Shown piece after piece: positions 8,625 through 18,241 of a DNA stretch of 64,000 bases; the first letter of the stretch is position 1, and every line of letters begins with the position of its first letter. Position numbers and translations under genes: made by a program. This DNA is from JACDAN01 sp963827705 (GTDB taxonomy: Bacteria > Actinomycetota > Thermoleophilia > Gaiellales > Gaiellaceae): assembly GCA_963827705.1 (NCBI GenBank), contig CAWHBN010000017.1, forward strand, positions 124,001 to 188,000. Direction: 5' to 3'. Under the pieces are notes generated by a model, which saw only the letters and a program-made list of their open reading frames with translations, was not told the origin of the DNA and ran no database searches.

Positions 8625-9727
8625 GGCCGTCCGGGCCCGCTTCCCGATCTTCGAGCGGCTCACCTACGTCAACAGCTGCTCGCAGGGGGCGCTCTCGGAC
8701 GCAGTGCGCCGCTCGTACGAGGAGTACCTCCGCGACTGGGACGACAAGGGTGCTCCGTGGGACTACTGGGTCGAGCGCACGGAGGCCGCGCGCACCGTGT
8801 TCGCCGGCCTGATCAACGCCGAGCCGGACGAGATCGCCGTGACGACGTCCAACTCGGCGGGCGTCGCCGCCCTCGCGAGCGGGCTCCGGTTCGCGGCCCG
8901 CTCGAAGGTCGTCCTCACCGACATCGAGTTCCCGACGATCGGGCAGATCTGGCACGCGCAGGAGGCGCGCGGCGCCCGCGTGAAGCCACGTGCGGCCGGA
9001 GGAGCTCGAGTCGGCCGTCGACGAGGACACGCTGATCGTCTCGACGACGCACGTCTCCTACCGAACGGGCGAGAAGGTCGACGTGCCCGAGGTCGCGCGC
9101 ATCGCCCACGAGCAGGGCGCGCTCGTGCTGCTCGACGCCTACCAGACGGTCGGCTCGATGCCGCTCGACGTGAAGGAGCTCGACGTCGACTTCCTCGCCG
9201 CCGGCGTCCTCAAGTACCTGCTCGGTTCGGCCGGACTGGCGTTCTTCTACTGCCGCCGCGAGCTCTGGGAGCGGGCATGGCCGACAGCCACCGGCTGGTT
9301 CGCCGACGAGGACATCTTCGCGATGGACATCTACGACTACTCGCCCTCGCCGACGGCCCGGCGCTTCCAGTCGGGCACGCCGCCGGTGCCCTCGATCTAC
9401 GCCGGGATCGCGGGGATCGAGCTGATGCAGGAGATCGGGATCGCGGAGACCCGGGAGCATGTGAACGCCCTCAACGAGCGGCTGATCGCCGGCGTGGACG
9501 AGCTCGGCGGCACGGTCACGACGCCTCGGGAAGCGGATCGGCGGGGTGCGCTGATCTGCATCAAGTCCACCGACGTGAACGCGCTCGTCGCTGCACTCGA
9601 AGCGCGCGGGATCATCACCTCTGAACGGGACGGGAACCTGCGCGTCTCGGCGCACTCGTACAACACGGAAGAGGACATCGACGCCGTCCTCGACGCGCTG
9701 CGCGACAACCGCGCGCTCCTCGCCTAA
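8614..9727 (+). CDS. Class V (PLP) aminotransferase-like enzyme, one frameshift
   Basis: After repair this is a 370-residue PLP enzyme of the class V fold (cysteine desulfurase/kynureninase-like). The N-terminus LTYVNSCSQGALSD marks the substrate end; LVLLDAYQTVGSMPLDV holds the cofactor Asp, and AGVLKYLLGSAGLAFFY contains the Schiff-base Lys. The frame shifts by one extra C near 8983: ARVK before it joins directly to HVRPEELESAV after it. TTG at 8614 best matches the family N-terminus and overlaps the livF stop by 11 nt, so it is probably the last gene of the transporter operon and acts on an imported amino compound. It ends tail to tail with the dehydratase gene. Confidence 0.8.
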
Positions 9728-10673
9728 GGGCGTCTCGCCGGCCAGGATCTTCGACAGGACGGGGAAGTCGATGTTCCCGCCCGAGACGACGCAGACGATC
9801 TTCCCCTCGCCTGCTCGGCCCGGAGAGCGCCACTGCCGGCGCCAGGGCGCCGGCTCCCTCCGCGATCACCCGAACGCGCTGGGCAAGGATCCGGATCGCG
9901 TCGGCGACCTCGTCCAGTGAGACTCGATGAGCACCGTCGATCAAGGGCTCGACGAGGCCCCACATCTTCGGCAGCAGCGCCTTCGCGCCCGCACCGTCGA
10001 CGAACGACACCTGGTAGTCGATCGCCTGCATCGAGCCGGCCTCGAGAGTCGCGTTGAGCGGCGCCGCCGTGTCCTGCTCCACGCAGTAGATCTTCGTCTC
10101 GGGGCGCTCCGCCCTGATCGCGCTGGCGATCCCGGTCGTGAGGCCGCCGCCGCCGAAGGGGATGAGAACCAGGTCCGGGTCCGGAAGGTCTTCGAGGATC
10201 TCGAGCCCGATCGTCCCGTTCCCGGCCATCACCTGCTCATTCTCGACCGGATGGAGGAAGAGCCCGTCAACGCCTTCCAAACGGGACTCCTCGAGCGCCT
10301 CCCACCACTCGTCGAACGGCTTCTTGACGACGTCGGCGCCGAGCCGCTCCATCGCCGAGACCTTCGTCTCGGGCGCGTAGTCCGGAACGACCACCGTGCA
10401 CGGCACCCCGAGCTCCTTCGCCGCCCAGGCCACGCCCTGGCCCATGTTCCCGGCGCTCGCCGTGATCAGTCCGGCGCGCACCAGCTCGGGGTCGGCCCGG
10501 CGCGCCGCGTTGTAGGCGCCGCGCAGCTTGAAGGACCCGATCGGCTGGATGGTCTCGAGCTTGAGGAAGATCTCGGCGGCTGATTCCGGCGCGTGAAGCC
10601 TGACAAGCGGAGTGCGAACGGCTGTCCCGGCGATCGTCTCGCGAGCGGCGCGGATCTCCTCGAGCGGGATCAG
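9724..10673 (-). CDS. Threonine dehydratase-like PLP enzyme (EutB-like), two frameshifts
   Basis: A fold-type II PLP enzyme of about 315 residues. The cofactor Lys is in GSFKLRGAYNA, the substrate loop is SAGNMGQGVAWAAKELG, and the phosphate-binding glycines are IPFGGGGLTTG. These enzymes deaminate threonine, serine or related hydroxy-amino acids. The pairing with an ornithine cyclodeaminase-like gene matches the eutB-eutC pair of hydroxyectoine use, but that is only a suggestion. Two extra bases, near 9817 and 9728, must be removed to read through GGNIDFPVLSKILAGETP to the TAG. No ATG, GTG or TTG exists at the family start point; CTG at 10671-10673, overlapping the upstream stop as CTGA, gives the expected N-terminus LIPLEEIRAAR. 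Confidence 0.8.
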
Positions 10674-11638
10674 AAGTCCACCTCGACGCCGGCTCCGCGC
10701 TCGCGCGCGCGGCGGACGACGTACTCGGCGGCGGCGAGGTCCTCGACCGCGAGGCCGAGGGAGCGGAAGACCGTGAGCTCCTCCGGCGACTGACGGCCCG
10801 GCGCCGACCCGATCAGCACCTCGCCGATCTCGCCGCGAATGTGGTCGGAGCCGATCGCGCCGGCCTCGAGCGCGTCGCGGTAGTCGTGAGCCTCGTTCTC
10901 GGCCGACTCCCGCTTGTCCGTGTAGAAGGCGGAGTCGGCCACCGTTGCGACGTCGAGCTCGCGCATCGTCGGCGGCCGGCCGCCGATCACGTTGACGTGC
11001 GCGCCCTGCTTCAGCCACTTCCGTTCGAGGACCGGCTCCACGGAGCTCGTCGCGGTGACGACGACGTCGGCGTCTCGCACCGCTTCTTCGGCGCTCCCGA
11101 CCGCCTCCGCCCCGGCCTCGGCCGCCAGCGCCTGTGCGTGCGCGGCCGTGGGCGCGTAGATGCGGACGCGATCGAAGTCGCGGACGAGCCGCAGCGCCTC
11201 CAGATGTGAGCGTGCCTGCACCCCGGCGCCGAGGATCCCCAGCTCGCGTGCGTCCTCGCGGGCGAGCAGGCGTGTGGCGACCGCCGAGACCGCCGCGGTC
11301 CGGATCGCGGTGATCGCCGACGCGTTCATGATCGCGCGCGTCTCTCCCGTCTCACCGTCGAAGAGCGTGACTGTCCCCTGGTGCGCGTCCAGGCCGCGCT
11401 GCGGGTTGTCGGGCATCACGCAGACCGTCTTCAGCGCGTAGAGCGGGACGTCGCCGCCGCGATGCGCAGGCATGAGCCCGATGAAGGTGTCCTCCGACGG
11501 CGGCTTGACGACGGCGCGGAGCGGGACGTGCACTTCGCCGCGGGCGAGCGAGGAGAGCGCCTCGGCCATCGCCTCGATGCAGCCCTCCATGTCGAGGAGC
11601 TCCTCCACCTCTTGCTGGTTGAGCACGAGCAGGCTCAT
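10670..11638 (-). CDS. Ornithine cyclodeaminase / mu-crystallin family protein (EutC-like)
   Basis: A 322-residue protein with the complete family fold. SLARGEVHVPLRAVVKPP lies near residue 35, ALKTVCVMPDNPQRGLDAH near residue 70, the NAD-binding GILGAGVQARSHLEAL near 130, and HVNVIGGRPPTMRELD near 230. Members deaminate and cyclise ornithine or reduce cyclic imino acids such as ketimines. It follows the aldo/keto reductase (ATGA overlap) and precedes the dehydratase-like gene (CTGA overlap), forming an EutBC-like pair. Confidence 0.87.
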   Translation of the reverse strand: MSLLVLNQQEVEELLDMEGCIEAMAEALSSLARGEVHVPLRAVVKPPSEDTFIGLMPAHRGGDVPLYALKTVCVMPDNPQRGLDAHQGTVTLFDGETGETRAIMNASAITAIRTAAVSAVATRLLAREDARELGILGAGVQARSHLEALRLVRDFDRVRIYAPTAAHAQALAAEAGAEAVGSAEEAVRDADVVVTATSSVEPVLERKWLKQGAHVNVIGGRPPTMRELDVATVADSAFYTDKRESAENEAHDYRDALEAGAIGSDHIRGEIGEVLIGSAPGRQSPEELTVFRSLGLAVEDLAAAEYVVRRARERGAGVEVDF

Positions 11639-12546
11639 GGGAAAAACGACGCTAGTTGATCCCGCTCGGGTTCGGACAGCGGAAGGTCGAGCGCCGCCAC
11701 CGCCGGATCGAGATGCTCGGGGCGGCGCGGCCCGACGACGACGCTCGCGACGCGCCGGTCGGAGAGGATCCATGCAAGCGCCAGCGTCGGCATGTCGACC
11801 CGGCGGTTGCTCGCGGCCTCTGCGAACCGTTCGAGCCCGTCGTACACCGCATCGTCGTCGAGGTGCCGGTACGGCTCCGGACGCAGCGTCATTCGCGATC
11901 CCGCGGGGGGCGGCTCGTCACGCCGGTACTTCCCGGCCAACCAGCCGCCCTCGAGCGGACCGAAGACGGTGAACGCGATGCCCCGCTCCGCACAGAACGG
12001 AAGAACCTCCCTCTCGGCATCCCGATCGAGCAGCGAGTACGAGTTCTGCACGACCGACACCGGCGCAACGGCCAGCGCCTCCTCCAGCCAGGCCCGGTCG
12101 ACATTGCTGGCCCCGATGGCGCCGATACGGCCGGCGTCGAGGAGCTCGGCAAGGGCCTGGACGGTCTCCACGACCGGCGTGTCCGGATCCGGCTCGTGGA
12201 TCATGTACGTGTCCACCCGCTCGATCCCGAGCCGCTCGAGGCTCCCCTCGATCTGCCGCAGGATCCGGTCGCGGGCGAGACCGCGGTCGGACGGATCGCC
12301 GACGACCGAATGGAAGACCTTCGTCGTGATCGCCGGCCGATGCCCTCGGTCGGCCATCCACCGTCCGATCCAGGTCTCGCTCCTCCCGCCGCCGTACGCG
12401 TCAGCCGTATCGAACCGGGTGAACCCCAGCTCCCAGGCTGCGTCCATCAGGGCGAACGCCTCCTCTTCCGACTCACCCTGCCCGAAGAAGGCCGGTGCCG
12501 AGCCGATCCCGCCGAAGTTCCCGCATCCGAGGATGAGGCGGTTCAA
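11635..12546 (-). CDS. Aldo/keto reductase
   Basis: A 303-residue NADPH-dependent barrel reductase. Catalytic residues are all visible: Asp-Tyr in RFDTADAYGGGRSE, Lys in AITTKVFHS and His in TYMIHEPDPDT, with GAIGASNVD and the NADP loop SVVVGPRRPEHLD near the end. It reduces an aldehyde or ketone of unknown identity in the cytoplasm. Start TTG at 12546 overlaps the stop of the CoxG-like gene (TTGA), placing it inside the molybdenum-hydroxylase operon. It could act on the aldehyde or keto product of that enzyme. Confidence 0.87.
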   Translation of the reverse strand: MNRLILGCGNFGGIGSAPAFFGQGESEEEAFALMDAAWELGFTRFDTADAYGGGRSETWIGRWMADRGHRPAITTKVFHSVVGDPSDRGLARDRILRQIEGSLERLGIERVDTYMIHEPDPDTPVVETVQALAELLDAGRIGAIGASNVDRAWLEEALAVAPVSVVQNSYSLLDRDAEREVLPFCAERGIAFTVFGPLEGGWLAGKYRRDEPPPAGSRMTLRPEPYRHLDDDAVYDGLERFAEAASNRRVDMPTLALAWILSDRRVASVVVGPRRPEHLDPAVAALDLPLSEPERDQLASFFP

Positions 12547-13135
12547 CGGTTTTCCGAGTAGGACTCCTCTTCCAGCGGGTGGTGGCCCTCCTCGGCGCCG
12601 CTCGAGCCGGCGTCAGCTGCCGGATCACCTTCGGGCGTGGTCTCCGCGGGAGGCCCGGAATCCTTCGTCTCGGCATCGGCGTCATCAGACTCGCCACCGG
12701 CCTTCGCGACCTGCTTGTCCAGCGCGGTGAGCACGAGCTGCACCTGCTGGTTCACGATCGGCTGAAGCACCCGCTGCCCCATGCTCCCCACCGGCCCTGC
12801 GATGCGAACGTCGGCTTCCCAGGCCATGGCGGTGGCGCCGTCCTGGTCGCTGAGATTGAACTGCGTCGAGGTTCATCAGCGCGCCCACGCCGGTTCCCTT
12901 CGCCTGCAGCCGTGAGAACTCCGGCTCCCGCTCCTCCAGCTTCTCGAACTTGATCGACATCTTCAGCGAGCCGAGGCCGAGCGGGATCTTGACGTTCGCC
13001 TTCCAGCGTCGGTCGTCCTCGACGTCGAAGCTCTCGACGTGCGGCATGAGGGCCGCCATCTGCACCGGGTCCTGCAGCACGCCCCACACTGTTTCCCGCG
13101 GGGCGGCGAACGCACCGCTCGCCTTCGACCTTCAC
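12543..13135 (-). CDS. CoxG-like SRPBCC protein with acidic tail, two frameshifts
   Basis: After removing one extra base near 13118 and one near 12871 this is a 196-residue protein of the carbon monoxide dehydrogenase subunit G (SRPBCC) family. The repaired start reads VKVEGSGAFAAPRETVWGVL, the family N-terminus. AKGTGVGALMNL then joins TQFNLSDQDGATAM and MGQRVLQPIVNQQV. CoxG proteins bind a hydrophobic ligand; quinone carriage to the CO dehydrogenase has been reported for the mycobacterial one. The last 55 residues are acidic and disordered. The GTG overlaps the stop of the large subunit (GTGA), so it likely serves that molybdoenzyme. Confidence 0.78.
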
Positions 13136-15618
13136 CGCTCCTCGACCTCGACCAGCTGCCGGCTCTCGTCCGGGTTCCGAAGGAGCTCCCAGACGGTGTT
13201 GTAGGGATTCGAGCTGGTCGAGACGATCGGCTTGCCGGAGCCGCGCAGTGCGTCCTGAAGTGCCGCCGCCACCGCGCTGAGCCCGGCGCCGCCACCTTCG
13301 CCCATCCCCTTCGTTCCGAGGGACGTGAACGGCGACGGCGACTCGACGTAGGCCGTCTTCAGCGGCGGCATGTCCAGCGCGTGCGGCACGTGGTAGTCGT
13401 AGAAGTTCGGAGTCAGGAGGTTGCCGTCCTCGTCGTAGGGGAAGATCTCGTGCGTCGCGGCGCCGATCGACTGTGCGGCTGCACCGTGCACCTGGCCCTC
13501 GACGATCAGCGGGTTGATCCGGACGCCGCAGTCGTCGACCGCGCCGTAGTCGACGAGCTCGTAGACGCCCGTCTCCGGATCGACCTCGACCACGCATGCG
13601 TGGATCTGGTTGGCGTAGGTCAACGTCAGGTTGCCGTACTTGCGCTCCTTGTCCGGCAGCTGATGGGGAGGGACGTAGACATAGCGGCAGTTGAGCGTGA
13701 GGTCGCGGAGCTCGAGCGGGAGGACGGCGTTGTTCGCATTCACGATCGCGCCGCACGCCATGAACGGCAGGGCGGCTTCGTGGTTGTCCTTCCGCCGGAC
13801 GAAGCCTCCCTCGAGCTCGACCTCGTCGGTCGACTCCGCGCCGAGGACGGCAGCGCCGAGCTTCAGGATCTCGTCCGCGAGCATGTCGGTCGCACCCTTC
13901 ACGGCCCCGAGCCCGGTGACGGCGAACTGACTCGCGTACGTGCCGGAGAAACCGGCGTGGGAGTTCCAGTAGCTGTCGTGGCCGGCACGGACGTTTACGT
14001 CGTCGGGCGTGACGCGGAGGATGTCCGCGACGAGCTGGGCTGCTGTCGTCTCGTGGCTCTGGCCCTGAGGGGTCGTCCCGATGGTGACGACGATCTCGCC
14101 GAAGATGTCGAGCTTGACCGTCGCGACCTCGTTGTTTCCCGAGAACTGGAGCTCCGGGTTGACCAGTGTCGACTGGCCGAAGTTGTTCGTGCCCGAGTCG
14201 AGGGTCGAACCGATGCCGACGCCGAGCAGCTTGCCGCGCGACTTGGCGTCCTTGCGCTTCTCGTCGATCGAGTCGTAGTCGATGAGCTTCAGCGCCTCGT
14301 CGAGACAGCGCGCGTAGTCGCCGGAGTCGTAGACGCAGCCGTTCGGCGTCTCGTAGGGCATCTCGTCGGCGCGGATGTAGTTGCGTTTCCGGATCTCGAC
14401 CGGATCCATCTCGAGCTCGTTGGCCACGATGTCGAGCACGCGCTCCGTGAACCACAGGTGCTGCATGCGCGAGTAGCCGCGGTTCGGGCCGCACGGCGAC
14501 TTGTTCGTGCAGACCTGGGTGAAGTCGACGCGGACGTTCCGCCAGCGGTAGACGCCGGGCGTGACCTGCGCCCAGATGATGCAGCCGAGCGGCTCATACC
14601 GCGTCCAGGCGCCGCAGTCGTCGATCATCCGCGCCTTGAACCCGAGCATCGTGCCGTCCGCCTTGACCGGCACTTCGACGTCGAGGAAGACCCGCTCGTT
14701 CCCGTGCGAGTTGGCCGTGTGCTGATCGGTGCGCCACTCCGTCCAGTTGACCGCTCGCCGGAGCTTGCGCGCGAGCAGGCACATGGCGACGAGCTGGACG
14801 TGCGTGCAGATCTTGTTGCCGAAGCCTCCGCCGATGTCCTGGGAGACGAAGCGGAGCTTGTCCATCCCGACCTTCAGCGCCGGCGCCATCATGATGATCG
14901 CGAAGCCGGGGAACTGGTTGTTCGAGTGGATCGTCCACTGCCCCGTGCCGCGGTTGTACTCGACGACTGCGCCGCTCGTCTCCAGCGGAGTCGAGGAGAA
15001 GCGGTGGAAGTGCAGTCGCTTGATCCGCACGACCTTGTCGGCCTCGGCGAGCGCGGCGTCGTAGTCGCCGTAGTCGAAGTTCCCCTGCCAGATCGTGTTG
15101 TTCGGGACCTCGTCGTGGAGCTGGGTGGTCGCGGGGTCCGCCGCGGTCTCGGGGTCGAGGACCGGGTCGAGGGGCTCGTACTCGACCTCGACCAGGTCGG
15201 CGGCGTCCCGAGCCAGCTCGCGGGTCGCCGCGGCGACGGCGACGACCGGCTCGCCGACGTGGCGAACCCGCCCGACGGCGAGTGCGTAGTCCTGGAGATC
15301 CCCTCCGGGCGGGGGTGCGATCTGGAAGAAGGCCTCGGTCTCCGCTGCGACCTCCTCGCCGATCAGCGTCCCGTAGACGCCCTCGAGCTCCATCGCCTTC
15401 GAGACGTCGATCGCGCTGATCGCCGCGTGCGCGTAGGGCGACCGGACGAAGTGGACGTACGCCATGCCGTGGCGCTTGACGTCGTCGACGAAGACGCCCT
15501 CGCCCTGGACGAGCCGCCGATCCTCCTTCCGCGGGACGTTCTGGCCGATGAAGCCCGGCGCGACCTCCTGCTCCTCGACGGTGATCGGCTGATCCGGCGT
15601 GACGGTCGTCTCGCTCAC
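13132..15618 (-). CDS. Molybdenum hydroxylase large subunit, CoxL/xanthine dehydrogenase family with unusual active-site loop
   Basis: An 828-residue molybdopterin-binding subunit. VPRKEDRRLVQGEGVFVDDV opens the hammerhead domain, SQDIGGGFGNK the Mo domain, and GMGEGGGAGLSA near the C-terminus carries the catalytic Glu. The active-site loop reads GPNRGYSR (residues 377-384). This is neither the form I CO dehydrogenase AYxCSFR nor the form II AYRGAGR. It therefore is not a CO dehydrogenase; it most likely hydroxylates an aldehyde or N-heterocycle. It is encoded between its Fe-S subunit and a CoxG-like gene with GTGA overlaps. Confidence 0.88.
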   Translation of the reverse strand: MSETTVTPDQPITVEEQEVAPGFIGQNVPRKEDRRLVQGEGVFVDDVKRHGMAYVHFVRSPYAHAAISAIDVSKAMELEGVYGTLIGEEVAAETEAFFQIAPPPGGDLQDYALAVGRVRHVGEPVVAVAAATRELARDAADLVEVEYEPLDPVLDPETAADPATTQLHDEVPNNTIWQGNFDYGDYDAALAEADKVVRIKRLHFHRFSSTPLETSGAVVEYNRGTGQWTIHSNNQFPGFAIIMMAPALKVGMDKLRFVSQDIGGGFGNKICTHVQLVAMCLLARKLRRAVNWTEWRTDQHTANSHGNERVFLDVEVPVKADGTMLGFKARMIDDCGAWTRYEPLGCIIWAQVTPGVYRWRNVRVDFTQVCTNKSPCGPNRGYSRMQHLWFTERVLDIVANELEMDPVEIRKRNYIRADEMPYETPNGCVYDSGDYARCLDEALKLIDYDSIDEKRKDAKSRGKLLGVGIGSTLDSGTNNFGQSTLVNPELQFSGNNEVATVKLDIFGEIVVTIGTTPQGQSHETTAAQLVADILRVTPDDVNVRAGHDSYWNSHAGFSGTYASQFAVTGLGAVKGATDMLADEILKLGAAVLGAESTDEVELEGGFVRRKDNHEAALPFMACGAIVNANNAVLPLELRDLTLNCRYVYVPPHQLPDKERKYGNLTLTYANQIHACVVEVDPETGVYELVDYGAVDDCGVRINPLIVEGQVHGAAAQSIGAATHEIFPYDEDGNLLTPNFYDYHVPHALDMPPLKTAYVESPSPFTSLGTKGMGEGGGAGLSAVAAALQDALRGSGKPIVSTSSNPYNTVWELLRNPDESRQLVEVEER

Positions 15619-16100
15619 TTGACCTCGCCCTTGGCCGCTGCAGCAATCGCCTCGACGATGTTCACGTAGCCGGTGCAGCGGCAGATGTTGCCCTGGATCG
15701 CCCGCCGGATCTCACCGTCGGTCGGCTCGGGATTGTTGTCGAGCAGGTGCTTCGCGCTCATCAGCATCCCCGGCGTGCAGTAGCCGCACTGCAGCGCGTG
15801 GAAGGAGCTGAACGACTGCTGGAGCGGGTGGAGCTCCCCGTCCGGGGCCAGCCCCTCGACCGTGTCGACGGCCGTCCCGTCGGCCTGGACCGCCAGCATC
15901 ATGCAGCTCTTCACGGCGATGTCGTCGACGATCACGGTGCAGGCGCCGCAGTTTCCCGTGTCGCAGCCGATATGCGTGCCGGTGAGGTCGAGATCGTCGC
16001 GAAGAAGATGGACGAGCAGGCGCCTGACCTCCACGTCCCGCTCGTACAGCTCGCCGTTGACCGTGACAGAGATGCGCTGACCGCGGACGGGCTCGATCAC
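15615..16100 (-). CDS. Molybdenum hydroxylase iron-sulfur subunit (CoxS-like)
   Basis: A 161-residue protein with two [2Fe-2S] centres: the plant-ferredoxin type motif GCDTGNCGACTV with a later Cys in KSCMML (residues 42-67), and the helical centre in LQCGYCTPGMLM plus NICRCTGY (residues 104-143). It passes electrons from the Mo site to the FAD subunit. GTG start and stop both overlap neighbours as GTGA, giving the order FAD, Fe-S, Mo. Confidence 0.92.
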   Translation of the reverse strand: MIEPVRGQRISVTVNGELYERDVEVRRLLVHLLRDDLDLTGTHIGCDTGNCGACTVIVDDIAVKSCMMLAVQADGTAVDTVEGLAPDGELHPLQQSFSSFHALQCGYCTPGMLMSAKHLLDNNPEPTDGEIRRAIQGNICRCTGYVNIVEAIAAAAKGEVK

Positions 16101-16900
16101 GCCGCCGCCTCGACAGCCCGGACAGCAACTGTCTCGGAGAGATGCCTGCGGTACTCAGCAGACGCATGGACGTCGGACGGAGGGTCGAGGCCGGCGCCGC
16201 GCACCGCTTCGCGAACCGCGCCCTCCTCGGGCGCGGAGCTGAGGACGACCGGCGTCGCCGCCACACACCCGAGCCCGATCCTCGCTTGTCCGTCGGCGAC
16301 GCTGGCGGCTGCGTTGACGATGCAGGTCCCGTCGCGGCCGATGGGGATCGAAGCGAAGCCGTCACCTGCGCCGTCGGCAGCCGGAATCGTGATCTTCATG
16401 AGCAGCTCGCCGGGCCCGACGGCAGTCATGTAGACGCCAAGGAAGAACTCCTCGGAGGTCACGGTCCGCTCGCCGTCGACCCCGCGGATGGTCATCGTCG
16501 CCCCGAGGGCGGCTACGAGCGGGGGGAGATGGTTCGTGGGGTCGTTGGAGCAGATGTTCCCGCCGACCGTCCCCCGGTTTCGAACCTGGACGTCCGCGAT
16601 CTGCGAGGCCACGTCGCCCAGGATCGGACGCGCCTCGGCGACCTCGGAGGAGAGGATCACCTGGGAGAGCGTTGCCATCGCCCCGAGCTCAAGGGCACCG
16701 TCTCCCGCTCGCGAGATCGTTCGAAGCTCCTCGAGGCTGTTGAGGTCGATGAGCACGTCGGGTGCCGCCGCCCGGGCCTTCATCACGTTCGTGAGGGTCT
16801 GCCCGCCGGCGAGCGCGCGGGCGCCGTCGTGCGCCGAGAGGAGCCGCACCGCGTCCTCGATCGTCGACGGGCGCGCGTATTCGACCGCAGCGAGCAGCAT
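16097..16900 (-). CDS. Molybdenum hydroxylase FAD subunit (CoxM-like)
   Basis: A 267-residue FAD-binding subunit of the xanthine dehydrogenase/CoxM family. It shows ARALAGGQTLTNVMKARAA (first FAD motif, about residue 29) and VRNRGTVGGNICSNDPTNH (second motif, about residue 108), followed by the CO_deh_flav C-terminal domain. It is the first gene of the seven-gene minus operon running to 9724. ATG at 16900 is preceded by TTGAAT at 7 nt, fitting a leaderless start. Confidence 0.9.
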   Translation of the reverse strand: MLLAAVEYARPSTIEDAVRLLSAHDGARALAGGQTLTNVMKARAAAPDVLIDLNSLEELRTISRAGDGALELGAMATLSQVILSSEVAEARPILGDVASQIADVQVRNRGTVGGNICSNDPTNHLPPLVAALGATMTIRGVDGERTVTSEEFFLGVYMTAVGPGELLMKITIPAADGAGDGFASIPIGRDGTCIVNAAASVADGQARIGLGCVAATPVVLSSAPEEGAVREAVRGAGLDPPSDVHASAEYRRHLSETVAVRAVEAAA

Positions 16901-16968
16901 GCGAATGATTCAACGCACCGCGCGGCGAGGTTGTCAAGAACGAACCGTCCTGCCGGCGCGTTGCCTGT

Positions 16969-18241
16969 ATGAGACTGTCGCCGGTGACGCTCCACCGCGG
17001 ACACGCCGAAGCTCTCGACCGCTCCGACGCGCTGGCCGGCTTCCGCGAGCGTTTCGTCCTGACCGACCCGCAACGGATCTATGCGGACGGCAACTCGCTC
17101 GGGCGCCTGCCGCACGAGACCGTCGAGCGGATCGAGGACCGTCGTACGCGAGTGGGGCGACCGCCTCGTCGGAGGCTGGGAGGACTGGATCGAGCTGCCC
17201 GCCCGCGATCGGCGACCGAGATCGGAGAGGTGATCGGGGCGCGGCCCGGCGAGACGCTCGCCTGCGACTCGACGACGATCAACCTCTACAAGCTGGCCTC
17301 GGCCGCCCTCGATCTTCGCAGGAGCGCACCGCGCAGTGCTCGTCGACGAGCACGACTTCCCGACCGATCGCTACGTGCTCGAGGGAATCGCCGCACGACG
17401 CGGCCTCGAGCTGCGACGCATGACGACCGATCCGATCGAGGGCCCAACGGCCGATGACGTGACCCGGGCGGCGTCCGCGCGCGACGTGGGGCTCGTCAGC
17501 CTCTCGCACGTCTCCTACCGCACCGGCGCGCTGGCCGACCTGCCGGCGATCACCGAGGCTGCTCACGACGCCGGCGCCATGGTGCTCTGGGATCTGAGCC
17601 ACTCCGCCGGCGCCCTCCCGGTTCGAATCTCCGAGAGCGGAGCGGACCTCGCGGTCGGCTGCACGTACAAGTACCTCAACGCCGGCCCCGGCGCTCCCGC
17701 ATTTCTCTTCGTGCGCTCCGATCTCCAGGAGCGAATGCGCTCACCCGTGTGGGGGTGGTTCGGTCAGCGGGACCAGTTCCGGATGGGAGCCCGCTACGAG
17801 CCCGCGGCGGGAATCGAGCGCTTCCTCGCGGGAACGCCGCCAATCCTCGGCCTCGTGGCAGTACGGGCGGGCATCGAGCTGGTCCTCGCCGCGGGGCTCG
17901 AGCGCCTCGGCGAGAAGGCGGTCGCGCTCACGGAGCTCCTCGTCGCACTGTACGACGAGCGTCTCCGGCCGCTCGGCTTCCGCTTGAACACGCCTCGCGA
18001 TCCGACGCGGCGCGGGGCGCATGTCTCACTCGGTCACGAGGACGGGTGGCGCCTCTGCCGCGCACTCATCGAGCGCGCGGGGGTGATTCCGGACTTCCGC
18101 CCGCCCGACATCGTCCGGCTCGGCTTTGCGCCGCTCTACAGCCGCTTCGTCGACGTCTGGGACACGGTCGACCGGTTGGCGCGGCTGGTGGAGACGGGCG
18201 AGTATCGCCAGGTGGCGGCGGGGCCTGCGCGTGTCACCTGA
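16969..18241 (+). CDS. Kynureninase-like PLP enzyme, four frameshifts
   Basis: With four extra bases removed (near 17142, 17205, 17214 and 17324) the frame gives 422 residues matching kynureninase from end to end. DPQRIYADGNSLGRLPHET lies at the start, then EWGDRLVGGWEDWIELPAR, DSTTINLYKLASAAL, and VLVDEHDFPTDRYVLEG. The Schiff-base Lys sits in GCTYKYLNAGPGAPAFLF and the C-terminus has FAPLYSRFVDVWDTVDRL. Kynureninase splits kynurenine into anthranilate and alanine; no other kynurenine-pathway gene is recognised nearby. The clustering of extra bases with perfect resumption suggests sequence error. It is divergent from the molybdenum hydroxylase operon. Confidence 0.78.

Noticed and set aside
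8614..9727. Aminotransferase, kynureninase, coxL and coxD as true pseudogenes
   Set aside because: Each resumes its exact family sequence after one-base corrections of the same sign, with no stops or loss of catalytic residues, so sequence error is more likely.
9724..11638. Firm assignment of the dehydratase/cyclodeaminase pair to hydroxyectoine use
   Set aside because: The pair fits eutB-eutC, but no ectoine hydrolase, deacetylase or ectoine transporter gene is recognised nearby.
13039..15669. 876-residue plus-strand open frame
   Set aside because: Complement of the molybdenum large subunit; Arg/Val/Asp-rich shadow typical of high GC DNA.
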